Shown here: positions 41,349 to 50,085 of the stretch, piece after piece | Position numbering within the stretch: position 1 is the first letter of the stretch | How the letters are laid out: each line of letters begins with the position of its first letter | DNA from: Cerasibacillus sp036516575 | Lineage (GTDB): Bacteria > Bacillota > Bacilli > Bacillales > Amphibacillaceae | Direction of reading: 5' to 3' | DNA: 64,000 nucleotides | NCBI RefSeq assembly: GCF_036516575.1 | Contig: NZ_DATBTY010000036.1 | Coordinates: 1 to 64,000 of the forward strand | Notes under the pieces: model-generated | Database searches by the model: none | What the model was told of the DNA's origin: nothing | What the model saw: only the letters and a program-made list of their open reading frames with translations | Position numbers and translations under genes: made by a program

Positions 41349-42332
41349 TTAGAGTGCCTCTATTACTTTTTCAGCAATATCCTTAGGAACCCAATCTAAC
41401 CACACATCTTCCCGTTCTTCTAAAAATTTGATCGCCGCTTCTTCAGCAGAAGCCTTTTCATCTTGTATATAACGGAGCGCGTCATTAGCGATTTCACTAG
41501 ATGTTTGATAGTTTTTTAGAAATTCGACGACTTCGGGCGCACGTTCGGGTAAACTTTTATTTGAGATAATATCGATATCCTGTGGACCAATACTTGCTAG
41601 GGGTCCATTGTCATCTTTTTCTATAATTGGAGTCATATCATATTTCCCCATCACCCAATTAGGTTCGTAATTATAGCCGATCCACGGTTCACCATTTTCG
41701 TAAGCATCAGCTAAAGAAATATTTATTCCTGATTCTGAACCGGGGCGAAAATAGTTATATGTTTCATCCACTCCATATTCTTTTAATCCATCATATAGTA
41801 TTTCATCGACTGTCCAACCGGAAATTGAGCCAATAATTCGCCCCTTTCCTTTATCTTCAGGATCTTGAAATATCCCCCAGTAATCAGGTAGGTCAGTAAT
41901 ATATTTAAGGTCGGGTGCCATTGGTTCAATACCACGCTCAGCATCGCCTTCAATGACATATGTTGGAACGTATAATCCTTGAAAATTATCATCAAAGTTC
42001 ACTGAAAGCTTTATAAAATCGCCGCTCTCAATGCGATCATCATACATATCACCTAGATTTGTTGTCCATATTTCCATATGCACATCTATTTCTTCTTTTT
42101 CAATACCAGTTAGGACGGCTGCTGTTGAACCTGTACGGTTCTCGGTCGGGTAACCATAACCATGTTCGATAATAAAGCCTGCTACTTCATTATGGAATTT
42201 TAAACTGTCCCAACCATTATCAGCAAAAACAATCATTTCTTTGTTTTGTTCACTTTCAGAACTACATGCTCCAATAAAAATTGTAAGACTAATAGAAAGC
42301 ACCATGAATAACAATTTGTTAAAACTCTTCAT
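41349..42332 (-). CDS. Glycine-betaine-type ABC substrate-binding lipoprotein (OpuAC domain)
   Basis: A 327-residue lipoprotein: signal peptide with lipobox IGAC (lipidated C23) and an OpuAC/ProX-type periplasmic-binding fold. NGWDSLKFHNEVAGFII at the N-terminus and GEPWIGYNYEPNW in the second lobe contain the aromatic residues that form the quaternary-ammonium cage in this family. No ATPase or permease gene adjoins, so it must serve a transporter encoded elsewhere or act as a sensor. GGAGGTT precedes the ATG. Ligands may be betaine, choline or proline betaine. Confidence 0.83.
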   Translation of the reverse strand: MKSFNKLLFMVLSISLTIFIGACSSESEQNKEMIVFADNGWDSLKFHNEVAGFIIEHGYGYPTENRTGSTAAVLTGIEKEEIDVHMEIWTTNLGDMYDDRIESGDFIKLSVNFDDNFQGLYVPTYVIEGDAERGIEPMAPDLKYITDLPDYWGIFQDPEDKGKGRIIGSISGWTVDEILYDGLKEYGVDETYNYFRPGSESGINISLADAYENGEPWIGYNYEPNWVMGKYDMTPIIEKDDNGPLASIGPQDIDIISNKSLPERAPEVVEFLKNYQTSSEIANDALRYIQDEKASAEEAAIKFLEEREDVWLDWVPKDIAEKVIEAL

Positions 42333-42597
42333 AAAATGATAACCTCCATGATTTTGTTTAGTTGAAAAAAATGTATAGGATTGCTATTCATACGGTGCAC
42401 AGAAAAATAGAATATAGATCTCGAGACCTCCTTAATTGTGGCCTATATTAATCGTATAATGAGCCATTTTTACTTACAAATGGTGGATGACGTACTAATC
42501 TCATGTATACGTTCATAAACGGTCGTATACGCCACCTATTATCACTACAAGGTATATTTTTTCGAATATTCATCAAAATATAACGCAAAACAATGAA
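42333..42597. other. Intergenic region, no gene seen
   Basis: Between the binding-protein gene start and the thi operon terminator. An open frame on the minus strand running into thiE (42448-42804) is an out-of-frame shadow. An inverted GTATACG/CGTATAC pair at about 42508 and 42526 is a possible small hairpin or operator. Confidence 0.4.
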
Positions 42598-42634
42598 AAA
42601 ACGTATATGTCTTAGTTTGACATATACGTTTTCA
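42598..42634 (-). terminator. Terminator of the thi operon
   Basis: On the minus strand AACGTATATGTC-AAACTAA-GACATATACGTT followed by TTTT. Confidence 0.93.
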
Positions 42635-42640
42635 TGAAAA

Positions 42641-43258
42641 TTACAATTTATTAATGACAGATTTAATGTCATTTGCTTTAGTAATTGCTGAAATGACGGC
42701 AACACCATCGGCTCCAGCTTGTAATACCTTTGTTGCATTACTAGACGTAATACCACCGATTCCAACGAAAGGTAATTCTGGATGCTGATGCCGAAGTGTT
42801 TCAATCCATTTAAGGCCTACAGGAGTTTTATCGGGCTTTGTCATTGTTTGAAAAACAGGCCCAGCTCCAACATAATCAACATATTCCAAGGAACTCTGTT
42901 CAAGTTCAGCTTGATTTGATATGGATAGACCGATTATTTTGTCTGGAAACATGTCACGGACGATACTAACAGGTGTATCATTTTGTCCGACATGAACGCC
43001 ATCTGCATTAAGTGGTTCGACTAGTGTTACGTTATCATTGACGATAAAAGGAATGTCATGTTGTAAGCAAATATCGCGCAATCGTTTACCTAGTTCTAAT
43101 TGTTCTTTTTCCGATAAGCTTCCTTTACCTTTTTCACGATATTGAAAAATGGTGATACCACTATTAATCGCTTCAATTAAAATATTTTCTGGCTTTCGTT
43201 TGCCACAATCCTGACTCCCCATGATGAAATATTTACGTAGACATTGTTTTAATATCAT
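42641..43258 (-). CDS. thiE: Thiamine-phosphate synthase
   Basis: A 205-residue TIM-barrel enzyme that joins HMP diphosphate to hydroxyethylthiazole phosphate, giving thiamine phosphate. FQYREKGKG (substrate-binding), IVNDNV, DGVHVGQND (metal) and GGITSSNATKVLQAGADGVAVIS (phosphate-binding) are present in order. The start is ATG 43258, eight bases after AAAGGAT; a TTG lies just before. It is the final gene of thiW-thiD-thiM-thiE, three bases after thiM apart from its ribosome binding site. Confidence 0.95.
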   Translation of the reverse strand: MILKQCLRKYFIMGSQDCGKRKPENILIEAINSGITIFQYREKGKGSLSEKEQLELGKRLRDICLQHDIPFIVNDNVTLVEPLNADGVHVGQNDTPVSIVRDMFPDKIIGLSISNQAELEQSSLEYVDYVGAGPVFQTMTKPDKTPVGLKWIETLRHQHPELPFVGIGGITSSNATKVLQAGADGVAVISAITKANDIKSVINKL

Positions 43259-43264
43259 CAATTA

Positions 43265-44032
43265 TCATCCTTTCAATTTCTGTACCGGAAATGAGAGTGC
43301 ATCAATAAAGTGCGCTTTAAACGTTCCAGGCCCAGTGACAGCTTTTTGGGAAGCAGCATATTCAGCTGCTAATCCGTAAAATGTAACAGCCGTGGCTAAT
43401 TGATCTTCAATAGCATCATCTGTCGCTAGACAACAAGCAATAATTGAGCCTAATAAACATCCGCCCCCAGTTACTTGTGCTAAATAAGGATGTCCTGTTG
43501 TATTTTGAATGACTTTTTTGCCAGTACAAATAACATCTGTCTCACCTGTAATCACAATATTTGTTTGATATTTTTGTGCAGCTTTTATAGCGACTTCTTC
43601 TAAATCCCCATCGCCAACTGAATCGACCCCTTTGACTTCCCAGGGAATATCAACAAGATGAGCAATTTCTCCGGCATTACCTTTAATGACTGTTGGTTTA
43701 ACTTTCTTTAACATATTTGTAATCACATGACTTCGATAGGGTGTAGCCGCTACGCCGACTGGATCGAGGACAACTGGAATATGGTGCTTATTAGCAGTCC
43801 GTCCAGCGAGGATCATACTAGATATATCTTCACTTGATAATGTACCAACATTAAGGAGTACAGCACCGGCTGATTTAGCCATATCTTCAGCTTCTTTTTC
43901 AGCCATAGCCATGACAGGACTCCCACCAAAAGCAAGAATGCCGTTAGCCGCAAAATTCATAACGACATAATTAATGAGATTATGAACTAATGGATTTTTT
44001 TCACGTACTTTGTCAATGATTTTTGGATTCAA
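43265..44032 (-). CDS. thiM: Hydroxyethylthiazole kinase
   Basis: A 255-residue ribokinase-like enzyme that salvages hydroxyethylthiazole by phosphorylation. It opens with VREKNPLVHNLINYVVMN, and VTGGGCLLGSI carries the catalytic Cys/Gly-rich loop seen in ThiM. The start codon is TTG 44032, seven bases after GAGGTG, and the gene overlaps the end of thiD by 20 bases. With no de novo thiazole genes in sight, the operon is a salvage set. Confidence 0.95.
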   Translation of the reverse strand: MNPKIIDKVREKNPLVHNLINYVVMNFAANGILAFGGSPVMAMAEKEAEDMAKSAGAVLLNVGTLSSEDISSMILAGRTANKHHIPVVLDPVGVAATPYRSHVITNMLKKVKPTVIKGNAGEIAHLVDIPWEVKGVDSVGDGDLEEVAIKAAQKYQTNIVITGETDVICTGKKVIQNTTGHPYLAQVTGGGCLLGSIIACCLATDDAIEDQLATAVTFYGLAAEYAASQKAVTGPGTFKAHFIDALSFPVQKLKG

Positions 44033-44837
44033 TTTGTGTCACCTCATTCATTCTTGGTGCCCAGTGATTCGTTGGGCCACTTCCACTTCCTAAATCAAAG
44101 GAATATCGAATAGCTTGTGTAATATAATCTTTCGCTTTGATAACTGCATTGACAAGATTTTCTCCTTGCGCTAAATAAGCGGTAATGGCGGCTGATAACG
44201 TACAGCCTGTGCCGTGTGAATTTTTCGTATCGATTCGCTTCGTCGTCAATCGATGGATTTGTTCACCATCATATAAGAAATCCGTTGCATCACCGGAAAA
44301 ATGTCCTCCCTTAACGAGAGCTGCATGTGCACCATATGTGTTTACAATCAACTTTGCTGCTTGTTTCATATCATCTTCAGTTTGAATGGCCATTCCTGTT
44401 ATCACTTCTGCTTCTGGTATATTAGGTGTAACAACATAAGTTAATGGTAATAATTCATCTCGTAAATATTGCTGTGATTCTCTAGCAATTAATGGATCAC
44501 CACTAGCCGCAACCATGACAGGGTCCATGACATATGGTACATTTAGCGACTCTATCTTTTTCTTAATGACTTGCATCATATCAATATGAGCAATCATACC
44601 TGTTTTGAAGGCGTGGATTGGCATATCATTAATAACTGAATCGAGTTGTTTTTCAATCATATCTAATGGAATATGGTGAACGGCTTGAACTCCGGTTGTA
44701 TTTTGTGCCACAACAGATGTGATCACTGACATCCCATATGCTTTAAGTTCTTGGAATGTTTTTAAATCGGCGTGAATGCCTGCTCCACCACTTGGATCTG
44801 TCCCAGCGATCGTCAATGCACATTTAACTTGTTTCAT
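44013..44837 (-). CDS. thiD: Hydroxymethylpyrimidine/phosphomethylpyrimidine kinase
   Basis: A 274-residue ribokinase-family kinase making HMP diphosphate. ALTIAGTDPSGGAGIHADLKTF is the N-terminal signature (given here in part of its usual form), DPVMVAASG follows, and NSHGTGCTLSAAITA is the anion-hole/catalytic segment near residue 210. AGGAGG precedes the ATG. It lies 24 bases after thiW and overlaps thiM. Confidence 0.94.
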   Translation of the reverse strand: MKQVKCALTIAGTDPSGGAGIHADLKTFQELKAYGMSVITSVVAQNTTGVQAVHHIPLDMIEKQLDSVINDMPIHAFKTGMIAHIDMMQVIKKKIESLNVPYVMDPVMVAASGDPLIARESQQYLRDELLPLTYVVTPNIPEAEVITGMAIQTEDDMKQAAKLIVNTYGAHAALVKGGHFSGDATDFLYDGEQIHRLTTKRIDTKNSHGTGCTLSAAITAYLAQGENLVNAVIKAKDYITQAIRYSFDLGSGSGPTNHWAPRMNEVTQIESKNH

Positions 44838-44861
44838 AGATTGATGCCTCCTAAGATAATG

Positions 44862-45362
44862 TTATTTTAAATGAAATGATTTCAATTGCTGAGTAGATTT
44901 CATACGTGAAACAATAAATAAACCAATCAACGCTCCAGATATACTACTCGTTAAGAAAGATGGGAAAAAGAAGAGTGCTCCAAAAGCCGCTCCCATAAAT
45001 AATTTGGCAAACGGAATAGCAAACAGTGAAGCAATGATACCTGTACCGAATGCTTCACCGAAAGCAGCCCAGCTTATTTTGTTTGTTTTTTGATAGAAAT
45101 ACCCTGCTAGCAGTGCCCCAATCATACCGCCTGGAAAGGCAAGTAATGTCCCAAGACCAAATAAATTTCTGATAAGGCCAATCATAAAGGCAATTGTTAT
45201 TGCTGGTATAGGACCTAACATAACTGCTGCTATCACGTTTACGGCATGTTGAACAGGGTATGCTTTAGCAATCCCTGCCGGAAACCAAAGAAATTGCGAA
45301 CCTAGAACGCCAATAGCTATCAAAATCGCCATCATTGTAATTAATCTTGTACGCTGATGCAT
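44862..45362 (-). CDS. thiW: ThiW: thiazole-specific ECF transporter S component
   Basis: A 166-residue membrane protein with about five helices, recognisable by FPAGIAKAYPVQHAVNVIAAVMLGP and FPGGMIGALLAGYFYQKT. ThiW is the substrate-binding S component that brings in hydroxyethylthiazole using the shared energy-coupling module. The start is ATG 45362 behind AAAGGAGTG; the frame extends further upstream, but that part lies in the riboswitch expression platform. It is the first gene under the TPP riboswitch. Confidence 0.9.
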   Translation of the reverse strand: MHQRTRLITMMAILIAIGVLGSQFLWFPAGIAKAYPVQHAVNVIAAVMLGPIPAITIAFMIGLIRNLFGLGTLLAFPGGMIGALLAGYFYQKTNKISWAAFGEAFGTGIIASLFAIPFAKLFMGAAFGALFFFPSFLTSSISGALIGLFIVSRMKSTQQLKSFHLK

Positions 45363-45388
45363 AATATCACTCCTTTCATTGTGAATAA

Positions 45389-45423
45389 CAAAAAAGCCAG
45401 GATTCATCGTCATGAACCTGGCT
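45389..45423 (-). terminator. Riboswitch-controlled attenuator terminator
   Basis: On the minus strand AGCCAGGTTCA-TGACGA-TGAATCCTGGCT followed by TTTTTTG. It lies between the TPP aptamer and thiW and is the expected OFF structure when TPP is bound. Confidence 0.92.
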
Positions 45424-45469
45424 GATATAATACGAATGTCGAAATAGATAGACATAGGCTGTCTGACTA

Positions 45470-45560
45470 CTTCCCTCCGCTGGTATTAACCAGATCAGGT
45501 CCATAAGAGTTAGAAAACAACGGTTTTCCTCTCAGCCCCCAAATATTAGGGCACCCCTAG
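45470..45560 (-). promoter_or_regulatory. TPP riboswitch (thi box aptamer)
   Basis: On the minus strand the conserved pieces appear in order: CTAGGGGTGCCC, GGGGGCTGAGAGG, GGACCTGATCTGGTTAATAC and CAGCGGAGGGAAG. The optional P3a arm is short. With the terminator at 45389-45423 this is a transcription-attenuating TPP switch controlling thiW-thiD-thiM-thiE. Confidence 0.97.
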
Positions 45561-45602
45561 TAGCATTTAATATTTTTATTCAATTACTTTTAGCGTACCA
45601 TA

Positions 45603-45616
45603 TGAAAGCGCTTTTG
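45603..45616. promoter_or_regulatory. cre-like palindrome in the thi promoter region
   Basis: TGAAAGCGCTTTTG matches 12 of 14 cre positions and lies within the spacer of a possible minus-strand promoter (ATGACA, 17 bases, TACGCT). Confidence 0.3.
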
Positions 45617-45846
45617 TCATTTTCTTATTTTCATATATCTATGCTTAATTAACAAATGTATCAGTGTAAGGGTATAAAACAGTGAGTGATATAGACGAAA
45701 TAAAAACTTAATTGAACGTCAAAAATACATCATTCAGCCTTTATTAGACATCGTTTAACAAAAAGTTAATCAAGATATTTATTACAAAGTGATGTATATT
45801 CAAGTAAGATGAAATAAGAGAAAAGTTTCATTAGAAAGGTGATTTT

Positions 45847-46887
45847 ATGGAAGTATTATCGATTGAAAATGTAGCGAAACATGATAAGGATACAACATTG
45901 TTTCCTCCATTTGATCTAAAAATATATAAGCAACATATCACAGCCATTTATTCAAGTTTAAATGTCCGTCATGCGCTAATAAAAATGTTGATTGGCAAAA
46001 CTTCGGTTGCACCTGGGAAGATTTTTGTCAATCATGAAAGTATAGTGGCAAATAAACGTCATTATTTATCACAAATTGCTGTTTGTTTTTTTGATGAAGG
46101 GATCTATGAACGGTTGACTGTAATTGATTGTATGAAGTTTTATCGAGATCTTTATCAATCTAAACAAACGTTTGATTATATTTTACAATTGACCCAGTTA
46201 GAAGAGAAAAAGTATAAAAAGATTAGTAAATTAACTTTTTCTGAACGAAGACGCATTCAATTTGCGCGGATGTTGCTTCAAGATGCCGCACTTTATATAT
46301 TTGAAGAAGCTGATTTAAATGTTGACTTAGAGACGAAGCGTGTTTTCTCTACCATCACTGACACATTAAAACAAAATCAAAAGGCAATTATAATTTTGAC
46401 TGGGAATATGGAAAATGCCATCACGGTGGCAGATAACGTGTATCGTTTAGATGAGAATGGTCTCCATCAAATAGAAATAGGTAAGGATGAAACTGAAGAA
46501 ACAGAAAAAGAAGTAACTGAACCAGAAGAAAGTCTTGAACAAGCATTTGAATTTAATAAGATTCCGACAAAAGTGAATGACAAAATTGTTTTATTTGACC
46601 CTCCTGAAATTGATTATATAGAGAGTAAAGATGGACAGGCACATTTATTTATAAAAGGAGAAGCTTTTCCAACGACGTTTACGTTAAATGAATTAGAGGA
46701 ACGGTTAAAATATTTTGGTTTTTTCCGATGTCATCGTTCATACATTATTAATTTGCAAAAAGTTCGTGAAGTGATCACGTGGACGAGAAATAGTTTTAAT
46801 TTAATTTTAGATGATCAAGCGAAATCTTCTATACCGTTATCAAAGGCAAAAATGGCTCAATTAAAAGAAATGTTGGGCCTAAAATAA
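45847..46887 (+). CDS. Degenerate ABC-ATPase fused to LytTR DNA-binding domain (regulator)
   Basis: A 346-residue protein in two parts. Residues 1-205 follow an ABC ATPase but have lost Walker A (IYSSLNVRHALIK where GxxGxGK is expected); the signature region reads LTFSERRRIQFARMLL and the Walker B LYIFEEAD. After an acidic linker (about 213-235), residues 245-346 form a LytTR domain including FRCHRSYIINLQKVREV. ABC-LytTR fusions occur in Bacillaceae as uncharacterised regulators next to ABC exporters, as here. ATP binding is unlikely. The protein probably controls the two downstream genes via repeats at 46901-46950. Confidence 0.85.
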   Translation: MEVLSIENVAKHDKDTTLFPPFDLKIYKQHITAIYSSLNVRHALIKMLIGKTSVAPGKIFVNHESIVANKRHYLSQIAVCFFDEGIYERLTVIDCMKFYRDLYQSKQTFDYILQLTQLEEKKYKKISKLTFSERRRIQFARMLLQDAALYIFEEADLNVDLETKRVFSTITDTLKQNQKAIIILTGNMENAITVADNVYRLDENGLHQIEIGKDETEETEKEVTEPEESLEQAFEFNKIPTKVNDKIVLFDPPEIDYIESKDGQAHLFIKGEAFPTTFTLNELEERLKYFGFFRCHRSYIINLQKVREVITWTRNSFNLILDDQAKSSIPLSKAKMAQLKEMLGLK

Positions 46888-46900
46888 GCTCCAATCATCC

Positions 46901-46950
46901 TGGAAAATGCTCCATTCATGGAAAACATGCTGCCAAATCAACGTTTTTCC
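46901..46950 (+). promoter_or_regulatory. Candidate operator upstream of the ABC exporter
   Basis: TGGAAAA at 46901 and 46919 in direct orientation, each followed by an ATGC, and an inverted TTTTTCC at 46944. LytTR proteins bind pairs of short repeats, so this is the likely target of the regulator encoded just before. The 18-base spacing is less than the 21 usual for LytTR sites. Confidence 0.45.
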
Positions 46951-46994
46951 TCTATTCTAGATTTACAAGCAGATGGAAATCACGAGGAGGAAAA

Positions 46995-47846
46995 ATGGTG
47001 GAACAAATGATTAAAGTGAAGTCATTAGCAAAAATTTTTGGCAATCAACCCGCATTAGAAGATGTTCATTTTGAAGTAAACAAAGGGGAAACATTTGGAT
47101 TTTTAGGACCAAGTGGTTCCGGAAAAACGACAACGATTAAAATTCTAACCGGGCAATTAATAGCTACTTCAGGAGAAGCATATGTATTTGATCAGCCTGC
47201 TGCTCTATTAAATAAACCACAATATCGGAAGAAATTTGGTGTTGTAACAGATAATAGTGGCCTTTATGATCGTTTATCGATTTATGATAACTTAAAATTA
47301 TTTTGTGACCTTTATGATGTACCTGCAAAACGAATAAATGAAGTGTTAGAAATGGTGAACTTAGGGAATGAGCAGAAAAAGGTTGTTTCAAAACTGTCTA
47401 AAGGGATGAAACAAAGGGTACAGTTAGCAAGAGCATTCTTACATGAACCAGAGCTACTGTTTTTAGATGAACCAACATCCGCACTAGATCCAGCAAATTC
47501 TAAGCATATTCATGATGGCCTTCGTGAGTTGACGAAGAAAGGTACAACCATCTTTTTAACAACTCATGATATGCATGAAGCGGAGATATTATGTGATCGT
47601 GTAGCATTTCTGCATAAAGGTAAAATCCAGCTACTTGACGAACCAAAAAAACTGCGTCATCAGTTTTCAGATGCTTCCTTACAAGTCTTACTAAAGGATG
47701 GACGCGAGCTATTATTACCAGGAGGGCCTGAAGGAGCACAGACATTATATGATTATATGCAGGCGGATCAAGTAGTGTCTATCCATACGAATGAACCAAC
47801 ATTAGGAGATATTTTTGTTGAAATGACAGGGAGGGAACTTGTATGA
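46995..47846 (+). CDS. ABC transporter ATP-binding protein
   Basis: A 283-residue ATPase subunit of the BcrA/CcmA type: Walker A GPSGSGKT (38-45), signature KLSKGMKQR, Walker B LLFLDEPT and an H-loop in TTHDMHEA. The C-terminal 70 residues form the regulatory tail common in drug exporters. GAGGAGG is four bases before ATG 46995, slightly close; GTG 46998 is possible. It overlaps the permease gene by four bases. Together they probably export a peptide, drug or lipid. Confidence 0.9.
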   Translation: MVEQMIKVKSLAKIFGNQPALEDVHFEVNKGETFGFLGPSGSGKTTTIKILTGQLIATSGEAYVFDQPAALLNKPQYRKKFGVVTDNSGLYDRLSIYDNLKLFCDLYDVPAKRINEVLEMVNLGNEQKKVVSKLSKGMKQRVQLARAFLHEPELLFLDEPTSALDPANSKHIHDGLRELTKKGTTIFLTTHDMHEAEILCDRVAFLHKGKIQLLDEPKKLRHQFSDASLQVLLKDGRELLLPGGPEGAQTLYDYMQADQVVSIHTNEPTLGDIFVEMTGRELV

Positions 47847-48556
47847 CTTTTTCAATGAAGCGTGTGATGGCTATATTTAATAAGGATTTGAAGGATTTAT
47901 CGAAGAATATGTATGTTTCCACATCGATTCTAATGCCGTTAGTGTTGGCAGCGATATATGGAAGAATGGCTGATGAACTTTCCATAGATGCCTATTATCT
48001 TGTTATTAATCTTGCTTTTACAATGACAGCTACATTTATTCAATGTGCCATAATTGCTGAGGAGAAAGAGAAGAACACATTACGTGGATTGATGTTATCA
48101 CCTGCCACAGTTGTGGAAATTTTTAGTGGAAAAAGTTTAGTTGCTTTCTCATTAACTGCAGTGACGATTATTGTATCCTGCTTATTTATGGAGTACAATC
48201 CGGAAAATATTGTCTTAGTTGCTGTTGGAATGATTGTTTCTACTTTATTTTATCTCGCATTAGGGACATTGTTTGGTTTATTAGCAAGGACCGTTGTAGA
48301 AGCATCTGTGATTATTATGCCTGTCGTGTTCTTGTTTGGATTCGGCTCTTTGATCGAATCACTTATTGATAAATATCCATTTTTAAGCGTAGCGGAATAC
48401 CTACCGAACATGCAACTCATTGACTTAGCTTCAAAAGTACAAGCGGGGTCTGGTTTAGCAGATGTATGGCCGCATCTAGGTATCATGACAATTTGGTTTC
48501 TTGTTACTGCATTTATCACCATTGTTGTCTTTAAAAAGAAAGAAATCGATGCTTAG
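47843..48556 (+). CDS. ABC-2 type permease
   Basis: A 237-residue membrane subunit with six helices and the ABC-2 EEKEKNTLRGLMLSPATVVEI motif region after helix 2. It begins with a cytoplasmic amphipathic stretch (IFNKDLKDLSKNMY), normal for the family. It is translationally coupled to the ATPase by ATGA overlap and ends just before a strong terminator. Confidence 0.88.
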   Translation: MTFSMKRVMAIFNKDLKDLSKNMYVSTSILMPLVLAAIYGRMADELSIDAYYLVINLAFTMTATFIQCAIIAEEKEKNTLRGLMLSPATVVEIFSGKSLVAFSLTAVTIIVSCLFMEYNPENIVLVAVGMIVSTLFYLALGTLFGLLARTVVEASVIIMPVVFLFGFGSLIESLIDKYPFLSVAEYLPNMQLIDLASKVQAGSGLADVWPHLGIMTIWFLVTAFITIVVFKKKEIDA

Positions 48557-48582
48557 AATTTAACATGATATCCGTCAAAGAA

Positions 48583-48620
48583 AAAAACCACCATTCTTTT
48601 TAAAGGATGGTGGTTTTTTT
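48583..48620. terminator. Bidirectional terminator between convergent genes
   Basis: AAAAAACCACCATTC...GGATGGTGGTTTTTTT hairpin. Confidence 0.93.
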
Positions 48621-48626
48621 AATATT

Positions 48627-49478
48627 TTAGAAAAGGCTTGTCGATAATCCTAATTGACTAAGTAACAAACTATTGATAAGAATGTTAATGGTACCAATTA
48701 AAAACGCTGTTCCAACACCATAATAGATTCGTTGCGGATGACTGGTTAGTTTGTCGTAAACTAATAAGGCAGGTACTAATGATAAATATAATTGCACGGT
48801 TCCGCCTAATAATGAATTAGCAAGCATACCTACAGATAAAGCACCTAGAAGAATAACAACAATATTTAACACGAGAAACGGTATCGATAAACTACTAAAC
48901 TGGATAAACAACTGTTTAGGATTTAATTCCAGTTTAGCGACCTTAAATACGATGAGTAAACTTCCATAAGAGATACCAAATGCGATAGCACCAACGAGAA
49001 TCATTTTAAGGACAATATTAAAAAACTCTCCAGCTCCAGAATATCCATAATCATAGCCGCCAAAGCTTCCTAGCATGTCTTCTAATTCTCCAAAAAGTCC
49101 TCCCATAGTCGTATTCATTGTAAAGTAATATCCTAATGAAAGAGTTAGAACAAAAAGGGAGATACTTACAATACTAAATACGAGATGTTTGTCATGTAGT
49201 TGAAGGGATTTCGTTGGATTTTTTAGTAGTTCTACAAAGAACTTCCAATAGGATCCTAGGCCCTTCTTAATATTATCTAATGTTTCATTAGAAGATGAGT
49301 CTGTTTTTTGATTGGTGACTGTTGCTGCAACTTCGTTAGGTTTGTTGGTGTGGGTATTCTCATTCGGGGCTTGTGTATGTTGTTCTTGGGTGTGACTTAT
49401 TCCCTGAATCGGCTGACCACAATTTTCACAATTTGATCCAGCTTGTTGTTGATGATTACAATTGGAACAAATAATCAT
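48627..49478 (-). CDS. Zinc-ribbon membrane protein of unknown function
   Basis: A 283-residue protein. An N-terminal zinc ribbon (C4-x2-C7...C17-x2-C20 in CSNCNHQQQAGSNCENCG) is followed by a Thr/Asn/Gln-rich linker to about 65 and then five to six transmembrane helices separated by a Gly/Tyr-rich external loop (about 128-150, GGYDYGYSGAG). Similar zinc-ribbon membrane proteins are common in Bacillaceae and unassigned. GGAGGTCATCATA precedes the ATG. It is monocistronic. Confidence 0.72.
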   Translation of the reverse strand: MIICSNCNHQQQAGSNCENCGQPIQGISHTQEQHTQAPNENTHTNKPNEVAATVTNQKTDSSSNETLDNIKKGLGSYWKFFVELLKNPTKSLQLHDKHLVFSIVSISLFVLTLSLGYYFTMNTTMGGLFGELEDMLGSFGGYDYGYSGAGEFFNIVLKMILVGAIAFGISYGSLLIVFKVAKLELNPKQLFIQFSSLSIPFLVLNIVVILLGALSVGMLANSLLGGTVQLYLSLVPALLVYDKLTSHPQRIYYGVGTAFLIGTINILINSLLLSQLGLSTSLF

Positions 49479-49795
49479 TATGATGACCTCCTTCTTTATT
49501 ACACTCTACCATTATTTATATTAAGGATGAAAATTGATATACCAAATGTTTTTGAATCATGTATATCATTTAAGTAAATAACAAGACAACATTTGCAATC
49601 AAGTGTTAGGGGGATATTTCTCCTCAAAATAAATATGTATGGCGGAATTATCAAAAGTAGAACGATAATTGTATAATATACTAAAATTTTAAATAACTCA
49701 AGAGAATAAAGTCCTATTTTTTAATCATTATTAGATGTTTATAACATGAGCTTTTGATTCAAAATGAACACTCCTAGTAACAAATGAGAAAATAA
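49479..49795. other. Intergenic region, no gene seen
   Basis: About 315 AT-rich bases between the zinc-ribbon gene and the tRNA terminator. No open frame with a ribosome binding site, and no repeat or hairpin of note. Confidence 0.4.
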
Positions 49796-49830
49796 AAAAA
49801 CGCCTATACACATTAATGTATAAGCGTTCT
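49796..49830 (-). terminator. Terminator after the tRNA gene
   Basis: On the minus strand AACGCTTATACA-TTAATG-TGTATAGGCGTT followed by TTTTT. Confidence 0.9.
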
Positions 49831-49837
49831 TCTAAGA

Positions 49838-49910
49838 TGGAGCATATCGGGCTTGAACCGATGACCTCCTGCATGCCATGCAGGCACTCTCCCAACTGAG
49901 CTAATGCCCC
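49838..49910 (-). tRNA. tRNA-Ala (anticodon GGC)
   Basis: A 73-base cloverleaf: acceptor GGGGCAT/ATGCTCC (one G-U), D-arm with AGCTCAGTTGGGAGAGT, anticodon stem CCTGC/GCAGG with loop ATGGCAT giving anticodon GGC, and T-arm ATCGG-TTCAAGC-CCGAT. The 3' CCA is not encoded. It is a single gene with its own promoter and terminator, away from any rRNA operon. Confidence 0.95.
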
Positions 49911-49937
49911 ATATCTGATTTAATGCAATCGATTTAT

Positions 49938-49966
49938 ATTATATAATGTCATAGGATTTTTTGCAA
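49938..49966 (-). promoter_or_regulatory. Promoter of tRNA-Ala
   Basis: On the minus strand TTGCAA, 17 bases, TATAAT, with the -10 28 bases before the mature tRNA 5' end. Confidence 0.8.
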
Positions 49967-50085
49967 GGGGCATTTATTAAACGTATGTGTTTATTAATTT
50001 TTTACACTTATGTTCTTACTCAACAACTTAGTTAAATCAATCTTTTTTTCCAAATTATGTTTGTTTTATAAGGAAGATGATAAAA

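Noticed and set aside
42448..42804. 118-codon minus-strand gene
   Set aside because: It is an out-of-frame reading of thiE running into the operon terminator and contains no recognisable domain.
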